From NCBI RefSeq assembly GCF_900100015.1, contig NZ_FNDD01000016.1, positions 62,873 through 126,872 on the forward strand: a stretch of 64,000 nt of DNA, in the 5' to 3' direction. Below are positions 7,873 through 16,972 of this stretch, in pieces (within the stretch, counting starts at the first letter, position 1; every line of letters begins with the position of its first letter). This DNA is from Vibrio xiamenensis (GTDB taxonomy: Bacteria; Pseudomonadota; Gammaproteobacteria; Enterobacterales; Vibrionaceae). The notes below the pieces were generated by a model that did no database searches, had not been told where the DNA came from, and was given only the letters and a program-made list of their open reading frames with translations. The translations under genes and the position numbers were made by a program.

Positions 7873-9543
7873 TTAATTCTCCCTTTTCGTAATCACAGTA
7901 CGGGTCGTCTCAGACGTCCGTACTGTGCTACCGTCATAGCCTGTCGCTTCCATATAAAAAGCCGCGGGCGAAGCCCAATTTTCAGTTGCAGGTCCAGTAG
8001 TTGTTAGGTGAATGTGTAAAAGACCATCAATCGTATACTCTTCCACTTTGTAGTTCGGTGTGACGTCTTTCGTGCCTTCTTCGGTGATCTGATATAATTT
8101 GACCGTCCCTTGTTGTGTATCAGTAAATGAAGCATTCACATGGTATTTTGATCCAGCATTAACTGTAGACGTTTCCGGTAAATCAGTCACAATTGCTGGG
8201 AGCGGAATTTCTGAGACCACTTTACGTACTGTCACATTCGATTCAATTGTTTCACTGGTTGCAGTGTTGGTCGCTAGGATACGAAATGCGCTCGGACTGC
8301 CCCATGATGAACTAGCTATCGTGCTGGATTGGAACGTGACGGTCACTGAACCATCGGTATTTTGCTTTTCATCCACCAGATAACTCGTCACATCTTCCCA
8401 ACTGTCAGTGTCCGCATTATATTGCTGGAGCCTGAAGGCATCGGCATTCTTTGCGGTTAAACTAATGGAAAATTTTGAGTTTAGAATCGCGTAATCCACT
8501 GGGTCAATATTCTCAGTGATGGTAGGAACCAGCGGAATATCGTGTGGGTCAAGAATAGCTTGCACTATGTTCTCATCCAGCTCTTTAGTTACTTTATCAA
8601 AGAAGCCAAAGCCTTCACAGAATTCCCAACAACAAGAAGAAAATCCTTCATTCTGATAACAATACGTATTGTATTCAATCCAGCGGCGGCGTGAATATTC
8701 CGGTGCCGCATTATATTGTTCAAAATTCAGTACTTCATGATTACAGCCATATTCCCCAATATTGACCGGCAGGGCTGTGTTTATTTTGATTGTGTTAATC
8801 ACAGTGTCAACCGTCAGACGCTGTTCCTCTAAAGCAGACCATCTTCCTCCAATATTGACATCATATTGGCTGTCCTTAGTCCCCTGAAACGTAAATGTCT
8901 CAGGTGCATATTGATGCAGTGTCACAATTGTGTATTCATCGTTATTAACGACAGGTGGTAGATTGATCAGATTATCCGCATTATTCCAATTTAGTGTGCC
9001 CGCCATAATAATCCGTTCGGGTTCAGTGGCGCGGATCAGTTCATAAAACGCCTCTAAGTATTCATTCCAGCTACCATCATCCGTAAATTCAGAACCCGGT
9101 CTAGGCTCATTCAGCGGTTCAAACATGACTTCGGGGTGATCAGCAAAATGGCTTTGAATACGTGCCCAAATGGCTAAAAACAATTCGAGATCGCCTGTAA
9201 ATTCGTGAAGATCGACAATAACATATAACCCGAGACGCTTAGCCTCAGCTACCATCGCAATAATTTGCTTAGCAAACCCATCAAAGTTTTCATATGGTTT
9301 CTCAGCGTCTGGGTCCCAGTGTGTTTGCCAGTTCAAAGCAAGTCGAACATTGGTAAATCCAGCGTCACTGATAATCTGGAAATAGTCTTGTTCAAGGGCA
9401 TTAGTATTCAGATCACCAATCTCAATAAGAGTTGGATGATCAATATTTACCCCTTTTCCCATAGCAGCATTACGGATCTGAGCAGGAGTCTGCTGGTTAT
9501 CTCTATGGTTAATTAAATTTGAGGCGGAATTGGTGTAGTTCAT
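7873..9543 (-). CDS. Glycoside hydrolase family 5 protein with two C-terminal Ig-like modules
   Basis: A 556-aa beta-1,4-glycanase of the cellulase (GH5) fold. The catalytic TIM barrel covers residues about 25-345: GFTNVRLALNW, YVIVDLHEF, the acid/base in EPLNEPRPG, HQYAPE, and the nucleophile in VNIGEYGCNH. Two modules of about 95 residues follow (about 350-455 and 455-550), each ending in an SW.SP.AF motif typical of X2-type modules. No signal peptide can be seen: the protein starts MNYTNSASNLINH. Such enzymes are normally exported, so either another export route is used or the start has been lost. AAGGAT precedes the ATG. It is a single-gene unit with its own terminator, flanked by decayed DNA, which fits transferred cargo. 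Confidence 0.85.
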   Translation of the reverse strand: MNYTNSASNLINHRDNQQTPAQIRNAAMGKGVNIDHPTLIEIGDLNTNALEQDYFQIISDAGFTNVRLALNWQTHWDPDAEKPYENFDGFAKQIIAMVAEAKRLGLYVIVDLHEFTGDLELFLAIWARIQSHFADHPEVMFEPLNEPRPGSEFTDDGSWNEYLEAFYELIRATEPERIIMAGTLNWNNADNLINLPPVVNNDEYTIVTLHQYAPETFTFQGTKDSQYDVNIGGRWSALEEQRLTVDTVINTIKINTALPVNIGEYGCNHEVLNFEQYNAAPEYSRRRWIEYNTYCYQNEGFSSCCWEFCEGFGFFDKVTKELDENIVQAILDPHDIPLVPTITENIDPVDYAILNSKFSISLTAKNADAFRLQQYNADTDSWEDVTSYLVDEKQNTDGSVTVTFQSSTIASSSWGSPSAFRILATNTATSETIESNVTVRKVVSEIPLPAIVTDLPETSTVNAGSKYHVNASFTDTQQGTVKLYQITEEGTKDVTPNYKVEEYTIDGLLHIHLTTTGPATENWASPAAFYMEATGYDGSTVRTSETTRTVITKREN

Positions 9544-10178
9544 ATCTATATCCTTACTGATAAATTTATATTTATGTCAATATACAGTACGTAGTATGGT
9601 TGTTTTTATCATGAAATTTAGCTCTTAATTTATGATGAAAATAGCCATGACTTTAATCAGTCATTACAAAAGTAGTTGATCCTTTAAAAATAACGCGTCT
9701 CATTTTTAATAAATTCGATGTTCAAGTATATAGAACGGATGACGTTAATTTTTTGACCGATTTATTTTGTCTTTTTATTGAGTATCTATAAGGAATGAAA
9801 TGCTTAAAATATAATGTTTATACCATTTAATAGCATGCTGTGACCTAAATTATACTGCTTGTTAGTGTTGGATAAATAGAAATTTTAAAAATAATACTAT
9901 GAAATTAATAAATATTTTTAATTGGAATGACAAGTCTGTCAATGTGTTATTCAGCTTTATAGCCTTTATAAGGAATCAAACAATTTTCTGTGTTGGGAAA
10001 ATCAGGTAGATGAACTAGTGAAGAAAATGAAGAATGAATAGTCACCGAGTCAGTAGACACTAGTCAGTCTTCTTCAAGTTATTTTTGATATAACCCGACT
10101 ATTAACTTTTATATTCATCAACTTATGTCTAACATGGGCATCAATTTCAATTAGTTGCAATCGACTGAGGAAAAAAGA
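9544..10178. other. AT-rich intergenic region
   Basis: About 635 bp between the divergent GH5 gene and the DUF1190-like gene. It is strongly AT-rich, particularly 9590-9960, and must contain promoters of both genes. I see no gene, repeat or RNA that I can support. Confidence 0.5.
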
Positions 10179-10940
10179 GTGACGTTGCGAAACATGATTT
10201 ATTTGGTTCGGTCAGTGATTGGCGACAAAATGCCGATCGTAATCTGCGTAGCGTTATTCGGTTGTTTGTTCATTGGCATAGGGATATTAGCGAGTAGCGA
10301 TAATGGATATGGAGTTGGGAAAGAAGTCTCGCGACAACCCTATATTGAGTATACCAATTTAAACACTTGCATTTCTGAACAAGGTTCCGATGTATGTCAG
10401 GAGAGGTTCGATACTGCGAGTGAATTAAGTAAAAATACCGCAATGAAATACAGAACAAAACAGGATTGCAACGATGACTATGGGGATATATGTTCGCCAA
10501 ACGGTTCTGTTTGGTCGCCTAGTATTACAGGGATTATTTTGCGTAAAGATACCGATTTTGTATTGCCAATCTATACGTCAATGAACCCTAAATCGAGTCA
10601 TTACGGTTATATCTTCAATGCAGAAGGCGATATTTTAGGTCGATATAAAAGTGCTGATGGTAGACAAGTCGCATTGAAAGATACTTTTACTCGCCCGTTG
10701 ACTAATAGCATTCTACCTGCAATACCAATGACGACATCTGATACTAGTTCACCAGCACCCAGTCAAATACGTGTAAACTTCCTAGAAGGAACTGTTGAAA
10801 GAGTTTTCAAAACAAAACCGCAATTGTCGGTAAAGCAAGTGAATGAATATGAGTTCGAACAGCGTTTGCCGCCGGTGAAACCTCGTCATAAGTTTCGGAG
10901 TAAAGCATGTATAGTAACAGCAAGTAAGTGTCTACTTTAA
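10179..10940 (+). CDS. DUF1190-like (YgiB-related) membrane-anchored protein
   Basis: A 253-aa protein. The GTG at 10179 is chosen because GAGGAAA lies about 6 nt upstream; the open frame extends to a TTG at 10155 without a good site. One membrane segment (about residues 17-37, IVICVALFGCLFIGIGIL) is followed by a periplasmic part with the cysteine pattern of YgiB: YTNLNTC, DVCQERFDTA, YRTKQDCNDDYGDIC, then P.ITG. The C-terminal half is not recognised and ends with two further cysteines. The function of the family is unknown. It ends at a bidirectional terminator shared with the convergent maintenance operon. Confidence 0.6.
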   Translation: MTLRNMIYLVRSVIGDKMPIVICVALFGCLFIGIGILASSDNGYGVGKEVSRQPYIEYTNLNTCISEQGSDVCQERFDTASELSKNTAMKYRTKQDCNDDYGDICSPNGSVWSPSITGIILRKDTDFVLPIYTSMNPKSSHYGYIFNAEGDILGRYKSADGRQVALKDTFTRPLTNSILPAIPMTTSDTSSPAPSQIRVNFLEGTVERVFKTKPQLSVKQVNEYEFEQRLPPVKPRHKFRSKACIVTASKCLL

Positions 10941-11023
10941 TTTGATTCGCCAACTGATGTTCATGTTTCATATTATTATGAATTTTACATTTACTTGGTT
11001 CACGTAGGAAATGGCAAAAAAAA

Positions 11024-11044
11024 GCAGCGTATGATGTACGCTGC
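11024..11044. terminator. Bidirectional terminator
   Basis: Stem GCAGCGTA/TACGCTGC with a 5-nt loop, preceded by eight A and followed by six T residues. It works in both directions between the convergent genes ending at 10940 and 11061. Confidence 0.85.
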
Positions 11045-11060
11045 TTTTTTATTGGAACAA

Positions 11061-11981
11061 TTAAATGATAGGCTTTGTTTCTTGTTGCTTTAACATATCA
11101 GCTTCGGAAGTAGCAACAGAGGCATCATAAGCATCATTTGTTGACGCTTGAATCTCTTCAGCTGTTTTTGGCGCACGGAAAAGATAAGTGGACCTTAGGT
11201 TTGTTTCTAAATACTCCGGATCTTTAATCAGTTCACTAAATCCTTCTGGCAATTTAACTTTTGAGTTTGCTTGATAAGCTGCCACTGCTTTTGCATTGTT
11301 TTGAGCAAAATCTAGGGCATTTGCGCCGGTGTGAGTATAGTGCTTACGATACTGTAGTACGTTGCGAACTGAACCAAATACAGCACTACGGCGTGTGTGT
11401 ACTAATTGGTTGATCTTAGGTTCTACCCATGAGCATAAACGCATAACTTTAACCAAGCGATCCAGTTGTGTTGCTACCTGTACCATCTGGCGGCCTTGTG
11501 GCGATGAGAACGACACTGAGCGGATTAGTGGTTTAGTGTTGTGTGCGCTAGACAAGTGATAGCTATTACCAGTCTTACTCATAAAGCTTGCATAACGTGC
11601 CGAGAAGTCCACATGAAGGCTTTCAATATCGGTTTCAATGATGGAAATCTTATTCTCGATCTTTACCAATACATAGGCAGCAATCGGGCAACCCTGCAAG
11701 TAAGCAGGGATGATTTCGTTACGTAACACGTTGTCTAAATGGTGGAAACCTGGAGTAAAACTTTGACCGGTTGAATCATCTCTTGATGTACCATCGAACA
11801 ATCGGCCAACTTCACTGGTTTCAAAAACTACTTCTAGTTCAGTAACGAAACTCCCTTGTTCTTCACGTTTGCGTGTGCCTTCTTTTGCAGCGGATACCAC
11901 TGCAAATAGATCACTGCTATTGTTAGCTGAAGCATGCAGCAATTGCTGCAGCGGAGACAGATTTTGATTTGCTTGTTCCAT
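11061..11981 (-). CDS. Integrating conjugative element protein, PFL_4669 (TIGR03761, AcaB-like) family
   Basis: A 306-aa cytoplasmic protein found in the replication/maintenance block of PFGI-1, PAGI and SPI-7 type elements. Signature parts are LEVVFETSEVGRLFDG, the central DVDFSARYAS-like segment (LHVDFSARYASFMSK), and LDRLVKVMRLCSWVEPKI with TRRSAVFGSVRNVLQYRKHYTH. Relatives in A/C plasmids and SXT elements are linked to plasmid maintenance and gene control. The ATG at 11981 follows AAAGAGG and lies 59 nt inside the end of the upstream gene, so the two are coupled. It is last in a three-gene minus-strand operon. Confidence 0.82.
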   Translation of the reverse strand: MEQANQNLSPLQQLLHASANNSSDLFAVVSAAKEGTRKREEQGSFVTELEVVFETSEVGRLFDGTSRDDSTGQSFTPGFHHLDNVLRNEIIPAYLQGCPIAAYVLVKIENKISIIETDIESLHVDFSARYASFMSKTGNSYHLSSAHNTKPLIRSVSFSSPQGRQMVQVATQLDRLVKVMRLCSWVEPKINQLVHTRRSAVFGSVRNVLQYRKHYTHTGANALDFAQNNAKAVAAYQANSKVKLPEGFSELIKDPEYLETNLRSTYLFRAPKTAEEIQASTNDAYDASVATSEADMLKQQETKPII

Positions 11982-13197
11982 TCTTTAACCTCTTTTCAGC
12001 GGCCTTGTATGCCGCGGTGTTTAATTGAATTTGCAAACCTGCTTCGACGATCTGCTGTAAATAATAGGCTTTATCTATCCCTTTCAAGCGATGCTCAATA
12101 ACCTTGGCAAGCTCGGTGATAGTCATTTCGTTGCGACTGCAGATCTCAGTGATTCGCTCACGAGCTGAGCTCTTATCAGTATCAAGTAATTCGTTGAGTG
12201 AAATTGCATCCCAATGCTGTGGAGCGCGTTGTGTACCTTCAGCCGCAAAACCATGTGCAAGGCGTGGAGGTAAACCATAAATTTCACGGCCAAATTCATA
12301 AGTGCAGCCAAGGTTGGCCAACCAGCTGTAAAATTCATTCAACTGGTCAACGTGATTGACTACTGTAGAAAAAGCGAGATGCAACTGTTTTGCTACCATC
12401 AACATACGTTCTACATCGGTCTTGTAGAGCGAGTGGTCTTTCTCATACAGGGAATAGATCAAATGGGTATCGGCATCAGTATCTTGACGAAGCTGCCTGA
12501 CCACATTCAAACCAAAACTTCCAACTAGCTTTTTAACATCGGCCAACTTTGTTTTTCCATAACCAAAGTATCTTTGAGCGTGGCGTTGCGTAATTCCGAG
12601 CTTGACTGCTTCTTTTGCAATCATATCGGTGCGTGTTTTTTGTTGTGCCGGCACAAGAACTCGGTCCTGGAATGCAGGCGTGAATTTGAAAAACGAATCT
12701 TTAAATAGATCGGTATGAAGGCCAATGTGTAGCAACTCGCTATGGTTTAGTGTTTTCAGCTGCTGCAGGAACTCATCTCTAAACCCAGAATGAACGAGAA
12801 AACCAATGTTTCCGCGGTGATATTCAGATTGTAAGAACAGCACTAATTTGACAAATAGCTGAGCACTGGTTTCGCAACCGATATATTTACGGTTAGTAAG
12901 ATGCTTGATGGAATCGGCTTGCCTTGGCGGACAGATAAAAGACTCAAGGTATTTAACGTCAAACTCGACCATATCACTCAGCCTTAATTTGTTAGAAATT
13001 AAGGTATCGGTGAAAAAGTGCGGATTGAGTGTCGAAATTAGTTCGGCATTATTGCCCAAGCCGATATTCGTACACATTGCGTTTGCTTCCGCAACATTTC
13101 GTTTGTTACATAGCAAGATGATTTCCCAAGAAACATGCTGCATGAATAATTTATATGAAGGACTTACCTTTCTGAGATGTTTGATAGACGTTGGCAT
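11923..13197 (-). CDS. Element maintenance/replication protein (DUF2857/STY4528-like)
   Basis: A 424-aa soluble protein. The N-terminal 70 residues follow the DUF2857 plan (A..MCTNIGLGNNAELISTL, then FDVKYLESF). Residues about 195-225 form a helix-turn-helix-like segment (EAVKLGITQRHAQRYFGYGKTKLADVKKL in two pieces), and a C-terminal helical domain follows. In PFGI-1-type elements DUF2857 and STY4528 proteins precede the PFL_4669 gene, which is the order here. This suggests a fusion or a long version of one of them. It probably binds DNA and acts in replication or control. Confidence in the exact family is modest. Confidence 0.6.
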   Translation of the reverse strand: MPTSIKHLRKVSPSYKLFMQHVSWEIILLCNKRNVAEANAMCTNIGLGNNAELISTLNPHFFTDTLISNKLRLSDMVEFDVKYLESFICPPRQADSIKHLTNRKYIGCETSAQLFVKLVLFLQSEYHRGNIGFLVHSGFRDEFLQQLKTLNHSELLHIGLHTDLFKDSFFKFTPAFQDRVLVPAQQKTRTDMIAKEAVKLGITQRHAQRYFGYGKTKLADVKKLVGSFGLNVVRQLRQDTDADTHLIYSLYEKDHSLYKTDVERMLMVAKQLHLAFSTVVNHVDQLNEFYSWLANLGCTYEFGREIYGLPPRLAHGFAAEGTQRAPQHWDAISLNELLDTDKSSARERITEICSRNEMTITELAKVIEHRLKGIDKAYYLQQIVEAGLQIQLNTAAYKAAEKRLKNGTSKSKSVSAAAIAACFS

Positions 13198-13202
13198 TAT
13201 TA

Positions 13203-14120
13203 TTAGAACCTCAATTGATTAATGAACCGATAGATTTCGGACAGCTCCTTGCTCGATGACAGGATCTCTAAAGGGGACAGCAGCAAGACCATGCCATTGC
13301 TGATTTGAATGCCAGAGATCTCGAGTAAGGTTTCGATCGTTGAATAGATAAACTCAGTCACGCCCTCCTTTTCAGGGACAGATTGTTCAGTTTTTTTTAA
13401 ATATTGGTTATGTAGAACCGCGTAGCCTTCACTGTAGCTAGCTCGTGCTTCTAACATGGTTCGGATTTCACTCACGCTTAATCCGATTTTTATATCGTTT
13501 GTAAGTAGGAAGAGACTCGCCCAGAAAGTCACTGCAAGAGGATTAGTATTTAAACCGCACTGCTTATAAGGAAAATTAATTAGTGCCTTGGTCTGACTCT
13601 GTTCACAGGGCATAAGCAAATTTATATAGTCGCTAAGTGGCTCAGCAAGAGAGAGCGAAAAACCAATAGCCTTAGTGCAGTTATCCTTGTTCTGTGAAAA
13701 TGGATTATTTATCGCTTGCCAAGTTCGAATTGCGCTACCTAAATCACCATTAACAACTTGTTCCTGAATCTTTTTGATCGCTGGATAGTCTTTTCTGGAA
13801 ACCCAGTAAGTTCCGGTATACCCATTGGCCTTGAGTTGCCAGTAATGCATGATTTCGTAGTACCGTGGGCGCTTAAAATCTTCATCAAAGCCATTGTTTA
13901 CAAGATCAATGGTGGTGGAGATACCGAAAGAAAATGTTCTGGATACCAAGGCAACTGAATACGCCCAAGCATCGAGTCGGTCGAAAGGGTTATCGTGTCC
14001 AAGGCTTATATAGTCTTGGTAAATCGAAGATAATTTTTGAATCATATTCGCTGGAGATGATTCAATTCCTATCACCTCATTTATGAGAGAAGTAAATTGT
14101 TCGTTTGCTTGATTGTCCAT
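13203..14120 (-). CDS. Hypothetical first gene of the maintenance operon
   Basis: A 305-aa helical, soluble protein beginning MDNQANEQFTSLINEV. No catalytic motif is evident. It contains RLDAWAYSVALVSRTFSFGI, PRYYEIMHYWQLKANGYTGTYW and several leucine-rich helices. It lies 5 nt upstream of the DUF2857-like gene, clearly in one operon. By position it corresponds to small replication-block proteins of related elements, but I do not recognise the family. Confidence 0.5.
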   Translation of the reverse strand: MDNQANEQFTSLINEVIGIESSPANMIQKLSSIYQDYISLGHDNPFDRLDAWAYSVALVSRTFSFGISTTIDLVNNGFDEDFKRPRYYEIMHYWQLKANGYTGTYWVSRKDYPAIKKIQEQVVNGDLGSAIRTWQAINNPFSQNKDNCTKAIGFSLSLAEPLSDYINLLMPCEQSQTKALINFPYKQCGLNTNPLAVTFWASLFLLTNDIKIGLSVSEIRTMLEARASYSEGYAVLHNQYLKKTEQSVPEKEGVTEFIYSTIETLLEISGIQISNGMVLLLSPLEILSSSKELSEIYRFINQLRF

Positions 14121-14536
14121 TACTCTGTCGCACTAAGTTGTTTGAACTTTAGGTGTACAGAATGTGATCAACTAAATTATTAGTGTTAGCGACAGCCTCT
14201 ACGTATAAATAATTTCAGATGGATCTTACATTGGAGTTAATGAAGGATTATTAACTGGTTGGGAATTGGACTATAATTGTTTAAATTCGAACCGAAAATT
14301 AAAGGAGTTATAAATTTCAGTGACCTATTCGTTATTTTTCTAGGCTAATAAGAGGTTCGACCTTCACATGTCATATTGCTAGCAAGATTTTGAATCACGC
14401 TAGGAAAATCCGTCAAAAAAAGTGCTTTTTACACTGCCACCCCCAAAAACTCCCACCTTGTTACATATACATTCCAGAAAAGTTATTTTGTCCAAAATCC
14501 AATAGTCATCACTTAGCCTGAAGATAGGGAAATAAC
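14121..14536. other. Intergenic region between maintenance and relaxase operons
   Basis: About 416 bp between divergent operons, so it carries promoters for both. An unusual C-rich patch (CTGCCACCCCCAAAAACTCC) occurs near 14432-14451. Transfer origins of MobH systems often lie near the relaxase operon, so an oriT here is possible. I see no diagnostic inverted repeat to prove it. Confidence 0.4.
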
Positions 14537-14953
14537 TTGAATAACGAAATCCGCGCTAATGAAGCGCAACGTAAGCTGCAACGACTCTGTTTTCAATCTG
14601 GCGACCGCCACCTGATTAATTGGTCAACAGAATATTTTGGTGTCATCGATGGCTTAAGTCGCCATTTACCGTCTGATTTGATTCCATTAGAAGTTGAGTG
14701 GCAAGTAAGGTTTGATAATCGGATTGAGCACGATGCCATGAACAGTTCCAAAGAAGAGATAGGCCTTTGTTTACAAGAAACACTCGGAGAAAGTAGTTTA
14801 ACCCGTCTCTATGTTGAAAATGAAAGTGGTGAGATCTGGAACCCCGCGGTCAAAAGTTTTAACGAATTTGAAAATGGTTCACATCAAATCAAAGTATCGA
14901 AATTAAACGAATGCCAATTCGATTTAATGGAGATACTAGGAGGGAGCCATTGA
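14537..14953 (+). CDS. Small hypothetical protein of the relaxase operon
   Basis: A 138-aa acidic, soluble protein (MNNEIRANEAQRKLQRLCF). The start is a TTG with AGGGA about 8 nt upstream; no ATG or GTG lies close to it. Its stop (TGA 14951-14953) overlaps the TTG start of the relaxase, so they are translationally coupled. No motif is recognised. By position it may be a relaxosome accessory protein. Confidence 0.55.
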   Translation: MNNEIRANEAQRKLQRLCFQSGDRHLINWSTEYFGVIDGLSRHLPSDLIPLEVEWQVRFDNRIEHDAMNSSKEEIGLCLQETLGESSLTRLYVENESGEIWNPAVKSFNEFENGSHQIKVSKLNECQFDLMEILGGSH

Positions 14954-16968
14954 AAAAAATCCTAGCTGGATTGTTCGGCAGCGGCAAGAAGGAAGTGCAA
15001 GACACTACAGTTGAACAGCCCAGTCTATATACCGTGCGCAGTTCACAGCAGTTGCTTGAACCACACCTACTGACTCTTGAAAAAATACGCGAATGCACAT
15101 CATTGAGAGACCGTGATTGGCAATCCATTTATATGCCAATGTTTGAAAATATGGCAATGATGGTCCAATTGCTTCCAGCAAGTGCAGGTCATCACCATAA
15201 CAAAGCTGGTGGACTGCTTGCGCATACTCTTGAGATAGCCCTTTACGCAGCGAGAGCAAAACGTGCAGTGGTATATAACTCGACTGGTGCAGAAAATGAA
15301 GTGAAGTTGCTTCAGCAAGCATTTACCTTTGCATGCATATCCGCTGCAGTAATGCACGATTTAGGTAAGCTCGTGACCGACATCATTGTAGTAGATAAAG
15401 ACACTGGTAAGCGTTGGAACCCGATATTAGGTCCAATGATGGTTGGTGTGCCATATGCCTTCAAATGGAATAGAGGACACAAGCGGTCTAAGCAAGATCA
15501 TGAACAGGCTTCAGGGTTGTTAGTTTCTCTTATCATCCCAGCTATAGGCATCAAGTGGTTATCTGATATAGACGACACGCTCTATCGTTTATGGATCTCT
15601 TCGATTACTGGGCATGGGGAAGGTTTTGGTGGGGACGTTTATAATGTCGTTCACCGTGCAGATATAGAATCGGCTAAAACTAATTTAAACGCGGAAACAC
15701 TTGAACTGAGCGACACTGCAGTCAGTAATCAAGGGTTTAATCAGGTGGATGGCGGTGCTCGTTACTTCCATGAGCCATTTATTAAATACTGGTCCAACAC
15801 ATTGAGTGATGGTTCATGGAAATTGAACAAACCCGGCGCTGCAGCCTGGGTAACAGATGATCATGTGTTGATTGTCGCACCTTCACGTTTAGTTGAGACG
15901 GTTAATGCTTTACGGTCAACAGTAGATAGAAATCTACCTCAAGATATAGCCACTATAGTTCGCCAGCTACATGATTTACGTGCACTTTCGACGCTTGTCG
16001 ATGACGCTAAAACCATTTTCAAGTTAGAAATTTACGATCCAGAAGGGATTGGCCAAGCCTCAGAATGGAAAAAAGAACTGAGTTTTATTGCGGTACCAAG
16101 AGAACTGGTTGACCCAAACAAGCAACTCGAAAACTTCAAAGGCATGGTTGTAAATAACCTAGATGGCAATTGCATTTGGGATGGCGTTAATGTTGCGCAC
16201 AATGATACTGCGTTAGAAAAGCCTGACTGTAAGGACGAACAACCCAAGCAACCGGAAAGTGAGGTAGTACATAGTGATAAGCCCACCGAGCCGGCCATAA
16301 AACAGAAAGTTGAAACAAAACGGTCAGCTAAGAATATCGATTCTGACAATGTCACAGCAGCTGAAATATCAGAATTAGTTGCCAAACAGATGAATACAAA
16401 CGTGACACCTCCATCTATGAGTCCTGATATAGCAAGACTGCTTGCGGTACCACACCGCGAAGCCGAAAGTGATCAATCTCGTTCGATTATGGATGAGTGG
16501 GCGAATATGGGGAGCCGTTTAGGTGAACCGACCAAGAATGATGGCGACGTAGAACCTAAACCAGATGGTTTTTGGGAATGGTTAATGGTTGAACGTCTAG
16601 CAGGTTCGCTAAAAGTAAATCAGTTTGATGCACCGGTGCATATCCTTAATCTCGGGCAAGGTGCACAAGGATTTCTTGTAAGCCCACTTGTGTTTTTCGA
16701 ATATCTGGAAGCCATTGAGCAACTAGACTCGAAGACGATTGGTACAAATTCACCTCAATTGATCGCTGTTCAAAAGGAGTTTTTTAAATATTCAAAACAT
16801 AATTCTTGGTTAGGCAGAGATATTGCGAGGTTTTCTGTAAAGAGTAATGCAAAGCGGGCCTCAATAAAAATGCTCAGCGGCGTGATTTTGTCGGTAGATG
16901 CAACTAAAGAGCTCTTCGAAGGGCAATATCTCTCCCTTGATATTTCCGATTTCATAGACACTAGGTGA
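14950..16968 (+). CDS. traI: MobH-family conjugative relaxase (TraI_2/TraI_2_C domains)
   Basis: The DNA relaxase that nicks at oriT and leads the strand in conjugation. The TTG at 14950 is taken as start because AGGAGGGAG lies directly upstream and it begins KKILAGLFGSGKK; an upstream ATG at 14911 lacks a site. Counted from it, residues 81-95 hold the histidine motif HHHNKAGGLLAHTLE and residues 136-140 the HD motif (MHDLGK). These mark MobH relaxases, which use a metal-bound HD-like site rather than a tyrosine. The C-terminal 110 residues (GFWEWLMVERLAGS onward, ILNLGQGAQGFLVSP) match TraI_2_C. A disordered linker (about 425-500) joins the domains. At 672 aa it is close to the usual 620-720. 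Confidence 0.9.
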   Translation: MKKILAGLFGSGKKEVQDTTVEQPSLYTVRSSQQLLEPHLLTLEKIRECTSLRDRDWQSIYMPMFENMAMMVQLLPASAGHHHNKAGGLLAHTLEIALYAARAKRAVVYNSTGAENEVKLLQQAFTFACISAAVMHDLGKLVTDIIVVDKDTGKRWNPILGPMMVGVPYAFKWNRGHKRSKQDHEQASGLLVSLIIPAIGIKWLSDIDDTLYRLWISSITGHGEGFGGDVYNVVHRADIESAKTNLNAETLELSDTAVSNQGFNQVDGGARYFHEPFIKYWSNTLSDGSWKLNKPGAAAWVTDDHVLIVAPSRLVETVNALRSTVDRNLPQDIATIVRQLHDLRALSTLVDDAKTIFKLEIYDPEGIGQASEWKKELSFIAVPRELVDPNKQLENFKGMVVNNLDGNCIWDGVNVAHNDTALEKPDCKDEQPKQPESEVVHSDKPTEPAIKQKVETKRSAKNIDSDNVTAAEISELVAKQMNTNVTPPSMSPDIARLLAVPHREAESDQSRSIMDEWANMGSRLGEPTKNDGDVEPKPDGFWEWLMVERLAGSLKVNQFDAPVHILNLGQGAQGFLVSPLVFFEYLEAIEQLDSKTIGTNSPQLIAVQKEFFKYSKHNSWLGRDIARFSVKSNAKRASIKMLSGVILSVDATKELFEGQYLSLDISDFIDTR

Positions 16969-16972
16969 TTTG

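Noticed and set aside
14121..14536. Transfer origin
   Set aside because: Position next to the relaxase is suggestive, but no diagnostic inverted repeat or nick motif can be recognised.
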